Assembly (NCBI GenBank): GCA_944323495.1
Contig: CALUSZ010000207.1
Span: forward strand, 1 to 14,279
Origin: Candidatus Gastranaerophilales bacterium
GTDB taxonomy: Bacteria; Cyanobacteriota; Vampirovibrionia; Gastranaerophilales; Gastranaerophilaceae
DNA: 14,279 bases
Direction of reading: 5' to 3'
The translations under genes and the position numbers were made by a program. The notes under the pieces are model-generated. The model saw only the letters and a list, made by a program, of their open reading frames with translations. It was not told the origin of the DNA and did not search any database. Positions 1-7,198 of the stretch are shown piece by piece. How positions within the stretch are numbered: position 1 is the first letter of the stretch; each line of letters begins with the position of its first letter.

Positions 1-874
1 TCTGCATTTCTTTATAAAAAGCATCCCTTAATCCCTTTTTTGCCTTGAAAAAGAGAAAGGCATACTGCTTGTATTTGTGCTGGAAAAGAGCATATTTGTA
101 AGCTTCATAGTTGTTGGTTCTTTTTAATAAGTATTCAATTTTGTCCATAATGCCAAATATGTCAAATACTTTTGAAGAAAGATTCTGTGTTACTGAATTA
201 TTATTTGTACATCTGTAATAATAAAGAGGATCAGGGTTAACAATAATTGAGTTTGCGTAAATCATAGTTAAAAAGAAGAAGTATTGGTCTTCAAATATAG
301 TATCAACAGGAAAAAGCTTTCCGTCAGGAGTTTTGGGGATTAAGGATTTAATAAATTCGGTTTTGTAAATTTTATTAACAGCCGAAATATTACCATGAAA
401 AGGATTTGAATTGTCATTAAATGTGTGCAGCGTATTATCATCTTTATGGTTCTGCCATTCTTTTATTGAAAAGAAATAACGCGGATAAATATCTTTTGTT
501 TGTTTATTGTATTCTGCTGCATTGAATACATATATGTCAGTTTTTTGTGGCAGGTTAATAAATTTTTGGTATAAGCTCAGAGAAACCCTGTCGTCAGAAT
601 CAATAAAAGATAAATATTTTCCTCTTGCAATGTTTATTCCTGCATTTCTTGCTCTGCCGGCTCCTTGATTCTTTTGATTTATAATAACAAAACGAGTATC
701 TTTTTCCCGGTATTGTTTTAATATTTCATAGGAACTATCTGTAGAACCATCATTTATGCATATAAACTCCAGGTTAGAATAAGTCTGGTAAATAAGAGAA
801 TTAAGACACTCATCTAAGTATTTTTCAGTATTATATACAGGTACTATAACCGAAATAAGCGGATTATCTGCCAT
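1..874 (-). CDS. Family-2 glycosyltransferase, 3' end cut by window edge
   Basis: About 291 residues are visible, reading leftward out of the window from an ATG at 874-872. The N terminus has the GT-A fold signature of family 2 (ISVIVPVYNTEKYLDECL, then INDGSTD) and a metal and nucleotide-sugar binding motif, FIDSDD, near residue 92. Family members move a sugar from a nucleotide donor to a surface glycan such as capsule, O-antigen or glycoprotein; donor and acceptor cannot be told here. The start overlaps the end of the upstream glycosyltransferase by 11 bases (864-874), so the two are probably translationally coupled in one cell-surface glycan operon. The rest of the protein lies outside the window, so its total length and any C-terminal domain are unknown. 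Confidence 0.88.
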   Translation of the reverse strand, partial: MADNPLISVIVPVYNTEKYLDECLNSLIYQTYSNLEFICINDGSTDSSYEILKQYREKDTRFVIINQKNQGAGRARNAGINIARGKYLSFIDSDDRVSLSLYQKFINLPQKTDIYVFNAAEYNKQTKDIYPRYFFSIKEWQNHKDDNTLHTFNDNSNPFHGNISAVNKIYKTEFIKSLIPKTPDGKLFPVDTIFEDQYFFFLTMIYANSIIVNPDPLYYYRCTNNNSVTQNLSSKVFDIFGIMDKIEYLLKRTNNYEAYKYALFQHKYKQYAFLFFKAKKGLRDAFYKEMQ

Positions 875-1847
875 TTTTCACCCTGCTTTCAAATCTTTTA
901 AAATTATTGTAATCCTTATTCAGAATCTCCTGATATGCATAAAACACATTTTTTTTCTTTAGGATTTCCATATCGTATTGTGTAAAATCTATGTTACCGT
1001 ATGTTTCCTGTATTTTATCAAACATTTTTCTCTTAACAGAACCCTTCGTCTCAAGTGTCCTGACTAAAACACTTTCCATCTGGCTGACTAATAATATTGT
1101 TTTATATTTTTCAAGCTTTCCTGACTCTTCAAAAACCTTTTTTGTAATATTATTTATTTTAAAAATATCTAAAAAGTTTTCTCCGGCATTGGATATAATA
1201 GAATTTTGCGTTTTTCTATAGAAATATAAAGGTTCAAAGTCATAAGATATTCTTTTTGCATTAAGATAACACTGTGCAAAGAACGGCATATCTTCAAAAA
1301 TTAAACCTTCAGGAAAAGAAAATTTTTGAATAAAATCTTTTCTATACATTTTTGCCCAAGCACTATACATCAATTTGAGATAGAATTCAGCTCCCAGCTC
1401 TGTTTCATTGAAAACAGGTTCGGTAATATATTTTTTAAACTCCTTAATATTAGGCAGTTCCCAATAATATCCCTTGTCTTCCCAAAACTGGTAAGCATAT
1501 GAAAACATATAGTTGCTGTGATTTTCGCAAATATTATTATACATCCTCTCTAATGCAACAGGAGAAAGAAAATCATCTGAATCAACAAATGTTATGTACT
1601 CACCCTTTGCATATTTCATTCCGGTGTTTCTGGCAGCAGATAGTCCTTTATTTTTCTGTGAGAAAACTTTAATTCTGCTATCAAATTTTGAGTACTGCCT
1701 CAATATATTAAGACAATTATCTGGAGAACCGTCATTAACACAAATAATTTCAAAATCCTCAAAAGTCTGGTTTATGATACTATCGAGACAGATGTCTAAA
1801 TATCTTTCTACTTTGTAAACTGGAACTATTACAGAAACTTTCACCAT
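864..1847 (-). CDS. Family-2 glycosyltransferase
   Basis: This is a GT-A family-2 glycosyltransferase of about 327 residues. The start is placed at the ATG at 1847-1845 because the family normally opens directly with VSVIVPVYKVERYL. An in-frame ATG at 1898 would add 17 residues unlike the family, and it lies upstream of a possible TATACT -10 box at 1878-1873. The donor-binding segment VNDGSPDN and the metal-binding FVDSDD follow in the usual order. The C-terminal half has aromatic-rich stretches typical of capsule or O-antigen transferases. It is paralogous to the next gene, whose start lies inside its last 11 bases. No clear Shine-Dalgarno sequence precedes either candidate start. The acceptor sugar is unknown. 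Confidence 0.85.
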   Translation of the reverse strand: MVKVSVIVPVYKVERYLDICLDSIINQTFEDFEIICVNDGSPDNCLNILRQYSKFDSRIKVFSQKNKGLSAARNTGMKYAKGEYITFVDSDDFLSPVALERMYNNICENHSNYMFSYAYQFWEDKGYYWELPNIKEFKKYITEPVFNETELGAEFYLKLMYSAWAKMYRKDFIQKFSFPEGLIFEDMPFFAQCYLNAKRISYDFEPLYFYRKTQNSIISNAGENFLDIFKINNITKKVFEESGKLEKYKTILLVSQMESVLVRTLETKGSVKRKMFDKIQETYGNIDFTQYDMEILKKKNVFYAYQEILNKDYNNFKRFESRVKNGR

Positions 1848-1872
1848 AATATTATTTATTTTATCTGAAAAG

Positions 1873-1878
1873 AGTATA
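1873..1878 (-). promoter_or_regulatory. Possible -10 box for the glycosyltransferase pair
   Basis: TATACT on the minus strand lies about 26 bases before the ATG at 1847. No convincing -35 box is visible, so this rests on one hexamer in AT-rich DNA. If used, transcription would start downstream of the alternative ATG at 1898. Confidence 0.25.
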
Positions 1879-1965
1879 ACTGTAAATTTTGTTAACATAT
1901 CATTAATGTAATGAAATCGTATGTGTAAGTTTCTAAATTATAATTAAATAGTACCAGCCCCCCTC

Positions 1966-1994
1966 TTGCAAATTTCTTTAAATTCTATTAAGAT
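1966..1994 (+). promoter_or_regulatory. Possible promoter of the rpaB-like gene
   Basis: TTGCAA (1966-1971) and TAAGAT (1989-1994) are 17 bases apart, about 50 bases upstream of the ATG at 2044. The hexamers are imperfect and the surroundings are AT-rich, so other starts are possible. No HLR1-type tandem repeat, the RpaB target in cyanobacteria, was recognised here. Confidence 0.3.
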
Positions 1995-2043
1995 ATATGT
2001 ATTAATATTAAGCATATTTAAAATTTAGTTAAAGGGTGGTAGC

Positions 2044-2832
2044 ATGGCTGAAAATGAAGAATTACAAGAGATGAGCAATGAAGATGGTACTCGTCAAAAA
2101 ATATTGGTAGCAGATGATGAAGCAAGTATCAGAAGAATTCTGGAAACTCGTCTCAAGATGGTTGGATATGATGTTGTAACAGCAGAAGATGGTGAAGAAG
2201 CTGTAGAAGTTTTTAATAAAACCAATCCGGATTTAGTAGTTTTGGATGTTATGATGCCGAAAATGGACGGCTATGGTGTAACAAGAGAGATACGCAGAAC
2301 ATCAGATGTTCCTATAATAATTTTAACAGCATTAGGAGATGTTTCTGAAAGAATTACAGGACTTGAGTTGGGTGCTGATGATTATGTTATAAAACCGTTC
2401 AGTCCGAAAGAATTGGAGGCTCGTGTAAAAGCAGTTCTTAGGAGAACTATAAGCAAAGATATAATAATTCCCGCATCATCTTCCGCAGGAACCGTAGCTT
2501 CCAGCTCAAAAAATAGTAAGAATATAATAACAGCCGGTGCTATAAAAATAGATACGGCAAGAAGACAGGTGTTTAGAAAAAATGAAAGAATACGTCTTAC
2601 AGGGATGGAATTCAGTCTTCTTGAACTTTTGGTAAATAATTCCGGTCAAGCTTATTCAAGAAATGAAATTTTACAGCATGTTTGGTCTTATCCGGCAGAT
2701 CATAGAATTGATACACGGGTGGTAGATGTTCATATATCAAGATTGCGCTCAAAACTGGAAACGGATCCAACAAATCCTGAATTGATATTGACAGCTCGCG
2801 GTATTGGTTATATGTTCCAGAGGATAAATTAA
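2044..2832 (+). CDS. rpaB: OmpR/PhoB-type response regulator, RpaB (Ycf27)-like
   Basis: This is a 262-residue two-component response regulator. The receiver domain (about 18-134) has the acidic pair D24-D25, the phospho-acceptor D68 in VVLDVMMP, T95 in ILTA and K117 in IKPFSP. A serine- and asparagine-rich linker (about 138-162) leads to an OmpR-type winged-helix DNA-binding domain (about 165-260) ending in ARGIGYMFQ. The segments DDEASIRRILETRL and LTALGDVSERITGLELGADD are strongly reminiscent of cyanobacterial RpaB/Ycf27, which in cyanobacteria represses stress genes and is phosphorylated by the kinase NblS. No kinase gene is in the window. A ribosome-binding site, AGGGTGGT, ends 5 bases before the ATG. 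The gene is single, divergent from the glycosyltransferases and closed by a strong terminator. The RpaB assignment is from recognised sequence and was not searched. Confidence 0.9.
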   Translation: MAENEELQEMSNEDGTRQKILVADDEASIRRILETRLKMVGYDVVTAEDGEEAVEVFNKTNPDLVVLDVMMPKMDGYGVTREIRRTSDVPIIILTALGDVSERITGLELGADDYVIKPFSPKELEARVKAVLRRTISKDIIIPASSSAGTVASSSKNSKNIITAGAIKIDTARRQVFRKNERIRLTGMEFSLLELLVNNSGQAYSRNEILQHVWSYPADHRIDTRVVDVHISRLRSKLETDPTNPELILTARGIGYMFQRIN

Positions 2833-2844
2833 TTTTATTATAGT

Positions 2845-2896
2845 AAAGCAAGCGGTCGGAAAATAAGATTTTCCGACCGCTTGCTTTATATTTTTT
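2845..2896 (+). terminator. Rho-independent terminator after the rpaB-like gene
   Basis: The arms 2845-2864 and 2868-2887 form a perfect stem of about 20 bp with a 3-5 base loop. A T-rich tail (ATATTTTTT) follows. It starts 12 bases after the stop codon of the response regulator. Confidence 0.93.
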
Positions 2897-2908
2897 ATTT
2901 GGTATACT
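2881..2908 (+). promoter_or_regulatory. Probable tRNA-His promoter overlapping the terminator stem
   Basis: TTGCTT (2881-2886) and TATACT (2903-2908) are 16 bases apart, and the mature tRNA begins 17 bases after the -10 box. The -35 hexamer lies inside the 3' arm of the preceding terminator hairpin. The same TTGCTT-N16 geometry recurs in the leftward early promoter near 11925-11952, which supports it as a real promoter type here. Confidence 0.6.
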
Positions 2909-2924
2909 AAGAATTGCTGAATGT

Positions 2925-3001
2925 GGCGCCTGTCGTCAAGCGGTTAAGACCTCGGATTGTGGTTCCGATATGCATGGGTTCGAATCCCATCAGGCGCCCC
3001 A
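2925..3001 (+). tRNA. tRNA-His (anticodon GTG)
   Basis: A full cloverleaf can be drawn. The acceptor stem pairs 2926-2932 with 2991-2997, the D stem is GTC/GAC, and the anticodon stem is TCGGA/TCCGA around loop TTGTGGT with GTG at 2959-2961. The T arm is ATGGG/CCCAT around TTCGAAT. The extra G-1 (2925) opposite C73 (2998), the identity mark of tRNA-His, is present, and CCA is encoded at 2999-3001. The 3' part is the likely integration site of the adjacent element. The recombinase frame is read antisense through it. Confidence 0.96.
2944..3001. other. Putative attachment site of the element (tRNA-His 3' part)
   Basis: The recombinase open frame continues into the antisense strand of the tRNA and stops at 2946-2944, within the D loop. 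An integrase gene abutting the 3' end of a tRNA gene is a common arrangement in integrated elements. No second copy of the tRNA 3' sequence was seen in the window, so the exact crossover point and the other boundary are not defined. Confidence 0.45.
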
Positions 3002-4476
3002 TTTTTAACATTTTTCCAGTATTTTAGCTTATAGAATACTGGAAATAATTCTATTTTAAGGGTTTCGCCATTATACGATAGGGTTCGGATGCATGTTTGG
3101 ATTATCTCTCTCTTTATCTCCGGTAATGCTAGTCTGAACAGTTCCGGCAGTTGGTTGCAAAAGCTCATTATAAGGTTTAATCGGTTATATAAAATTTTGC
3201 TCTTTTCGCTGCGTTCTTTTAGTTTTATTTCAAGTTGATTGAGTTCGGATGACCATTCTCCAATCATCTCATTCCAGTCTTTCTCTGTCATGCCATAAGG
3301 TAGATTTCCATCAAGTTTATCTTTATAACTTTTTTTAATTCTATCTTTTATCTGCTCTATTTTCTTTTGCATTTCAACAGGACTTTCAAGGCTGTTTTCA
3401 TAATCTTTTATTGCCTGCAAAAGCTCTCTTGCTTCATCTTTCATTAATTCAATTTCTTGCGGCGGTATATATATATCTTCAAGCATATCAATAAAAACTT
3501 TATCAAGCTCTTCCTGCTTAATAGCTTTGCATCCGCATTTGCATCTATAGTAAATATACTCGCCCGAATTATGAGCACCACGTTTCATTTCTGCAGACAG
3601 TTTATGTTCTCCGCAACATTCACATTTAATCATGTTTGTATAAGGAAAATATAAATCATGTGTTTTAGGTTTCTTCCAACCAAACATACTTTGTACTTGA
3701 TAAAATAATTCTTTTGGTACTATGGGCTCATGCTTGCCTTCGTAAAAATTTCCTTTGTATTGTATTCTACCGATATAAAAACTATTCTTTAACATCCACT
3801 CAAATTTTCTCGGCGGAAATTTTTTACCGGTTTTCTTATTCTTGAATCCGTCATAGTACAAAGCTTCACCAAGTCTTTTTAAAGAGTAATTACCAGTTGC
3901 ATATAATTCAAACGCTTTTTTAACAAAAGGTGCGTACAGTGGGTCTACAATAATTGTTTTTGTTTCGTCAGGCATTGTATAATTAAGATAACCAATCGGA
4001 GCTTTTCCAGGAATTATACCTTCTCTTGCTTTTTGCTCCATTCCCATTGAAGTACGTTGCGATATTTTCCTTCTTTCGTATAAAGCCGTACCTTTGGTTA
4101 TCCATCTTAAAAGTTCACCTTCGGGGCTATCCTCATTACATTCGGTTACTGATAACGGAGATACCTTGCATTCATCAAAAAACTTTCCTAATACTGCATA
4201 ATCGTATTCCGTTCCTCTTGATATCCTCTCCCATTTCCAAAATATAATCGCATCAATATCCGCAGCATTTTCTCTCACCCAGTTCATCATATTTTGAAGC
4301 TGCGGACGGTTTAAGTCTTTTGCACTGATACCTTCTTCTCTAAAAACTTTCGCAACTTCATATCCTAATGATTCAGCATAATCCCTGTCTATTCTCTCCT
4401 GTCCGTTTAAAGAATAGCCTTTGGTTTGTTCCTCCGTGGAAACACGAACGTATATTACACATTTCTTTCTTGCCAT
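2944..4476 (-). CDS. Large serine recombinase (integrase)
   Basis: This 510-residue site-specific recombinase is the likely integrase of the element. The N-terminal resolvase-type catalytic domain (about 5-150) has the nucleophile S13 in YVRVSTEEQ, with R11, R84 and R87 as likely active-site arginines. A recombinase domain follows (about 155-265), then a zinc ribbon with C285, C287, C288 and C312, C314, C316, and a long coiled coil (about 340-435), in the order expected for large serine integrases. The last 18 residues, beginning GAPDGIRTH, are encoded by the antisense strand of tRNA-His, so the natural C terminus may differ in the excised form. It is separated from the operon upstream by a promoter and an inverted repeat. 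No good Shine-Dalgarno sequence precedes the ATG. Direction control and accessory factors are not visible. Confidence 0.93.
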   Translation of the reverse strand: MARKKCVIYVRVSTEEQTKGYSLNGQERIDRDYAESLGYEVAKVFREEGISAKDLNRPQLQNMMNWVRENAADIDAIIFWKWERISRGTEYDYAVLGKFFDECKVSPLSVTECNEDSPEGELLRWITKGTALYERRKISQRTSMGMEQKAREGIIPGKAPIGYLNYTMPDETKTIIVDPLYAPFVKKAFELYATGNYSLKRLGEALYYDGFKNKKTGKKFPPRKFEWMLKNSFYIGRIQYKGNFYEGKHEPIVPKELFYQVQSMFGWKKPKTHDLYFPYTNMIKCECCGEHKLSAEMKRGAHNSGEYIYYRCKCGCKAIKQEELDKVFIDMLEDIYIPPQEIELMKDEARELLQAIKDYENSLESPVEMQKKIEQIKDRIKKSYKDKLDGNLPYGMTEKDWNEMIGEWSSELNQLEIKLKERSEKSKILYNRLNLIMSFCNQLPELFRLALPEIKREIIQTCIRTLSYNGETLKIELFPVFYKLKYWKNVKNGAPDGIRTHAYRNHNPRS

Positions 4477-4537
4477 AATTACTTAATTAAATTAATTTAA
4501 CTTAAAGTAATTATACACAAAAAATTATTTACAGCAA
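4476..4537 (-). promoter_or_regulatory. Recombinase promoter with 9-bp inverted repeat over -10 box and start codon
   Basis: On the minus strand, TTGCTG (4537-4532) and TATAAT (4515-4510) are 16 bases apart. The arms TAATTACTT (4476-4484) and AAGTAATTA (4505-4513) form a perfect 9-bp inverted repeat. One arm covers most of the -10 box and the other reaches the start codon. A 14-bp palindrome, TTAAATTAATTTAA (4487-4500), lies between them. This could be an operator that shuts off the recombinase, or an RNA hairpin hiding the start. Confidence 0.5.
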
Positions 4538-4695
4538 TTTAACTTGATTTTTGTTTCAGGGTTTAAAGAAATTTCTCTGAATCCGACTTGTGCGAATAAT
4601 GTTACAAACCTGACAAGTCTTGCGTGGTTTTCTTCATCGGAAATATCTTCTCTAGGCGGTATATATTCAACTTTTAATCCTGTTGCAGTTGACAT
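4525..4695 (-). CDS. Small hypothetical protein, last gene of the early operon
   Basis: This 56-residue protein is not recognised. The start at 4695-4693 is chosen because AAGGAG lies 9 bases upstream and the ATG overlaps the stop codon of the methyltransferase in a TAATG junction. A longer open frame up to 4767 would lie inside the methyltransferase gene in another frame. The sequence opens MSTATGLKVEYIPPRED, is rich in acidic residues in the middle, and ends in a basic stretch with two cysteines (KLNCCK). It has no membrane segment. Its position between a DNA methyltransferase-like gene and the recombinase does not define its job. Confidence 0.65.
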   Translation of the reverse strand: MSTATGLKVEYIPPREDISDEENHARLVRFVTLFAQVGFREISLNPETKIKLNCCK

Positions 4696-5231
4696 TAAAA
4701 TAAACTCCTTTGATTGATATTCCTGAAGTTTCTTATTATGATTTGCTGCGGAAGAAAATCCCTGCAAAAATAAGCGGATGAAAAATTGATAGGTTTTTCT
4801 TTACTCTGATTTTTAAAATCCATTCTATCTTCAAACATGAGAAGTTGCAGCCCGATATTTTTAAACAATAACTTCGGCATTCTGTCATTCAACCAAGTTA
4901 ATGACATGAGAAGGCAGAAAGGTTTATTAAAGCTGATTGCACGCTTGAAAATTTCTGTCTTGTTAGTGAACGGCGGATTTGAAATAATTATATCCCACTT
5001 TTCCGGCTCATATTTGTAAAAATCCTGTCCGTAAGATATATGAGAATAAACCACGTTATAACCGTATTCTTTAAATACCCTAACAAACTCGCTTTCTTCC
5101 GTGTCAAATGGACACCATATAATCTTATCTTTATACTGCGGCAAAAATTCCAAGAGCGGCTCTACGCCATAGCGGTATGTGTAACATTCGTCATTCTTTC
5201 CTTTTGAAGTATATAAAAACTCGTTAGTCAT
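4695..5231 (-). CDS. Phage-type DNA adenine methyltransferase-like protein (NPPF motif)
   Basis: This 178-residue protein carries the catalytic motif NPPF at residues 85-88 inside WDIIISNPPFTN, typical of N6-adenine methyltransferases. The N terminus (ECYTYRYGVEPLLEFLP) and the segment around WCPFDTEESEF resemble a group of short phage proteins often annotated as methyltransferase or, loosely, as sugar-phosphate nucleotidyltransferase. The usual SAM-binding FxGxG loop is not obvious, so the assignment rests mainly on NPPF and overall resemblance. The start overlaps the yopX-like stop by 8 bases (5224-5231) and the stop overlaps the next gene's ATG. A plausible role is modifying element DNA against host restriction, but target sequence and activity cannot be seen. 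Confidence 0.78.
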   Translation of the reverse strand: MTNEFLYTSKGKNDECYTYRYGVEPLLEFLPQYKDKIIWCPFDTEESEFVRVFKEYGYNVVYSHISYGQDFYKYEPEKWDIIISNPPFTNKTEIFKRAISFNKPFCLLMSLTWLNDRMPKLLFKNIGLQLLMFEDRMDFKNQSKEKPINFSSAYFCRDFLPQQIIIRNFRNINQRSLF

Positions 5232-5586
5232 GTTGCCTCTCTAACAGTTCGGGATTTTCGTAAATATTGCCGATAATTTCTATATTATTTGAATTGCTTG
5301 GCATTCGGTGCATTCCGTTATCATCAGAAATATTGAACTCTGCATACATTTGATCCCATACCACTTCGGAGTACATTTTTTCACCCCTATGGTTTTTCGT
5401 TCCTTTTTTATAAATAATGTCTCCTTCAAAAATTAATCTGTCGCTTTTATCTTTAAGTCCGGTGCATTGCATAAGATTATTTTGTGGGATATCACTTATA
5501 TTATATGGGTTTACATCCTGTTCTTGTAAATCAATCATTTCTCTATGAATATCATCCCAACATCTGAATTTCAATCTATCTTTCAT
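5224..5586 (-). CDS. YopX family protein
   Basis: This 120-residue protein shows the YopX family pattern: an opening with KFRCWDD and REMIDL, a central MQCTGLKDKSDRLIFEGDII, and a closing EIIGNIYENPELL. The family was named after Bacillus phage SPbeta YopX and is common in early regions of temperate phages; its function is unknown. Predicted beta-rich structure with no membrane segment. It overlaps the genes on both sides by 11 bases (5576-5586) and 8 bases (5224-5231), so it is translated as part of the same leftward operon. Length is ordinary for the family and it looks intact. Confidence 0.88.
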   Translation of the reverse strand: MKDRLKFRCWDDIHREMIDLQEQDVNPYNISDIPQNNLMQCTGLKDKSDRLIFEGDIIYKKGTKNHRGEKMYSEVVWDQMYAEFNISDDNGMHRMPSNSNNIEIIGNIYENPELLERQHD

Positions 5587-6334
5587 CCTCTGCCCCTTCC
5601 GCTTTGTTGATAATGTCTAAGATTTTTCTGCTCGTAAAATAATTGCAATTTTCACCATCTATTGGACATTTTTCAAATTCATCATCGCTGATTAATCCCT
5701 CAATCTCCTCCAGAGCCTTGCGGAAGCGGTCTATCTCTTCTTCTTGCATACTAATTAGACTATCCATAGTAAAACTTTCCGATTTTAACGCTTCGCATTC
5801 CTGCCTTAGTTTCTTTATCTCAAAAGGCAAATCATAAAGTGTGAAATCTTTATTACCTAAATTTATCGCTGCATCTTCTATTATGCTGTTCATATCAATG
5901 ATTTCGTTATTCAGCTTTACGCATTCCTGTTTTAATTTTTGATATTCTTCAAACTTATTTTCATTCAATATACTTATGCAACTTGCACCAAAACTAGATG
6001 CCTTCGTTTTGACGTCCCCTATCTCACGTTTTTCAAAAGCTCGTTTAATATACCTGTAAGCGATTTCTTTTAACAAAGACTCTACAAGATAATTCTTTAA
6101 ATCCTCATTTTTGAGATCTTCGGAGTGTCCTATTCTCTCCGCAGTAATTGTACTACCTGTAGGTAATGTTAATTCTGCTCTTATTTTTGTTTGTATGCCA
6201 TAAATGTATGGGTTAGTGAAATAGCTAATACTAATATCTGGGTATTTATTCAGTTCAATTAAATGCTTTATAATTGATTTTAAATATATTGGATTATCAT
6301 TAAAATCAATCCATACGGATTCTTTATTTGTCAT
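5576..6334 (-). CDS. Hypothetical coiled-coil protein with RKALEEIE C-terminal module
   Basis: The protein has 252 residues from the ATG at 6334-6332. This start has AAAGGAG just upstream and overlaps the previous gene by 11 bases; a frame open to 6403 would run through that gene. The N-terminal 100 residues are globular (MTNKESVWIDFNDNPIYL) and unrecognised. Residues of about 130-215 form a charged coiled coil. The last 50 residues (FRKALEEIEGLISDD to ILDIINKAEG, with two cysteines between) match the end of the neighbouring upstream protein, so the two share a duplicated module. The DNA of this module is also nearly identical over 36 bases. The function is unknown; assembly of a multi-protein complex through the shared module is only a guess. 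Confidence 0.75.
   Translation of the reverse strand: MTNKESVWIDFNDNPIYLKSIIKHLIELNKYPDISISYFTNPYIYGIQTKIRAELTLPTGSTITAERIGHSEDLKNEDLKNYLVESLLKEIAYRYIKRAFEKREIGDVKTKASSFGASCISILNENKFEEYQKLKQECVKLNNEIIDMNSIIEDAAINLGNKDFTLYDLPFEIKKLRQECEALKSESFTMDSLISMQEEEIDRFRKALEEIEGLISDDEFEKCPIDGENCNYFTSRKILDIINKAEGAEDER
5698..5733. repeat. 36-base near-identical repeat, partner at 6461-6496
   Basis: The sequence at 5698-5733 matches 6461-6496 with one mismatch. Both encode, on the minus strand, the start of the duplicated RKALEEIE module in adjacent genes. Such conservation at DNA level points to a recent duplication or to gene conversion between the two genes. Confidence 0.85.
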
Positions 6335-7001
6335 TCCCTTCTCCTTTCGCTTTGTTGATGATGTCGAGGATATCCCCACTAATACATTGTTGACATTTGT
6401 CAAAAGTCCTTAGTCTTTCATCGCCAATACAGTCGTCCATACAATAGTCATTACAATAGTCCTCAATCTCCTCCAGAGCCTTGCGGTAGCGGTCTAGTTC
6501 ATAAGTAAATCGGCTTTTGTTAGAATTAATAGTACGTTCTAGTTTTGCAATTTTAAAATTTGCTTTAAATGTTTCGTGACAAAGTTCTCTTTCCTCGTAC
6601 AGCATATATTTGAGAGTTTTTATTTCCTCTTTTCTCTTATTATTAACTTCTATTAATTCTTCGAACTGTTTTTTACAGGATTGATACTCTGCAAATTCCG
6701 CTTCTGTTATCTCAACTGTTGTAGTTTCTTCATCTAAAGTTCTTAATTTATTTTTTAACTCCTTTAGCTTACATCTATGCTTGCGGATTTCTTTTCGTTG
6801 ATTTTCAATGATTCTTTCTTTTCCCTCGCACTCCTGCGTCTTGCGGGCGAGTTGCTTGAAATCTTCATAAATTTGGCAATTATCATCACAAGGTGGTAAA
6901 TCCTCACATAGCTCGCAAAAGCAAGTACAATAGGTCTTGCCGTCAAATTTTTCTTTATCTTGAAACTTATATTTGCATTTTATCTGTTCTTTATCTGTCA
7001 A
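6324..7001 (-). CDS. Hypothetical cysteine-rich coiled-coil protein with RKALEEIE C-terminal module
   Basis: This 225-residue protein starts at a TTG (7001-6999) supported by GGAGGT five bases upstream and by a TTGA overlap with the stop of the previous gene. The N-terminal 60 residues hold seven cysteines (C9, C25, C27, C29, C32, C38, C42), possibly a metal-binding knuckle. A long charged coiled coil fills the middle (about 60-165). The last 60 residues repeat the module of the downstream protein: YRKALEEIEDYCNDYC, an insertion with paired cysteines including CQQC, then ILDIINKAKG. In this copy the cysteine number is higher, suggesting a metal site in the module. No known family was recognised, and the function is unknown. 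Confidence 0.75.
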   Translation of the reverse strand: MTDKEQIKCKYKFQDKEKFDGKTYCTCFCELCEDLPPCDDNCQIYEDFKQLARKTQECEGKERIIENQRKEIRKHRCKLKELKNKLRTLDEETTTVEITEAEFAEYQSCKKQFEELIEVNNKRKEEIKTLKYMLYEERELCHETFKANFKIAKLERTINSNKSRFTYELDRYRKALEEIEDYCNDYCMDDCIGDERLRTFDKCQQCISGDILDIINKAKGEGNDK

Positions 7002-7198
7002 TCTTCACCTCCAAAAATTTCAGGGTAAAATGGAGTGCCGAAATTTTTTATATATTCTTCGTCAGCTCTTTCATCTATACCCTTACCAGTACCTATATAA
7101 AACTTGTTTTCACCTGATTCAGTCTTAACTTTTACAATTCCAATACAAGGTGACGATAGCGGTGTAAACCACCATGATTGAATAATTTTACCTGTCAT
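6998..7198 (-). CDS. Small hypothetical protein
   Basis: This 66-residue protein is not recognised. It starts at the ATG at 7198-7196, 11 bases inside the end of the preceding gene, with GAGG eight bases upstream. Its stop overlaps the TTG start of the next gene. The N terminus (IQSWWFTPLSSPCIGIVKVK) alternates hydrophobic and polar residues as in beta strands and is followed by a glycine-rich turn (FYIGTGKG), suggesting a small beta barrel; the C terminus is acidic and aromatic. There are no membrane segments or catalytic motifs. Confidence 0.7.
   Translation of the reverse strand: MTGKIIQSWWFTPLSSPCIGIVKVKTESGENKFYIGTGKGIDERADEEYIKNFGTPFYPEIFGGED

Noticed and set aside
2944..3001. The tail GAPDGIRTH of the recombinase as a conserved protein domain
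   Set aside because: It is antisense translation of the tRNA-His gene. It looks conserved only because tRNA genes are conserved.
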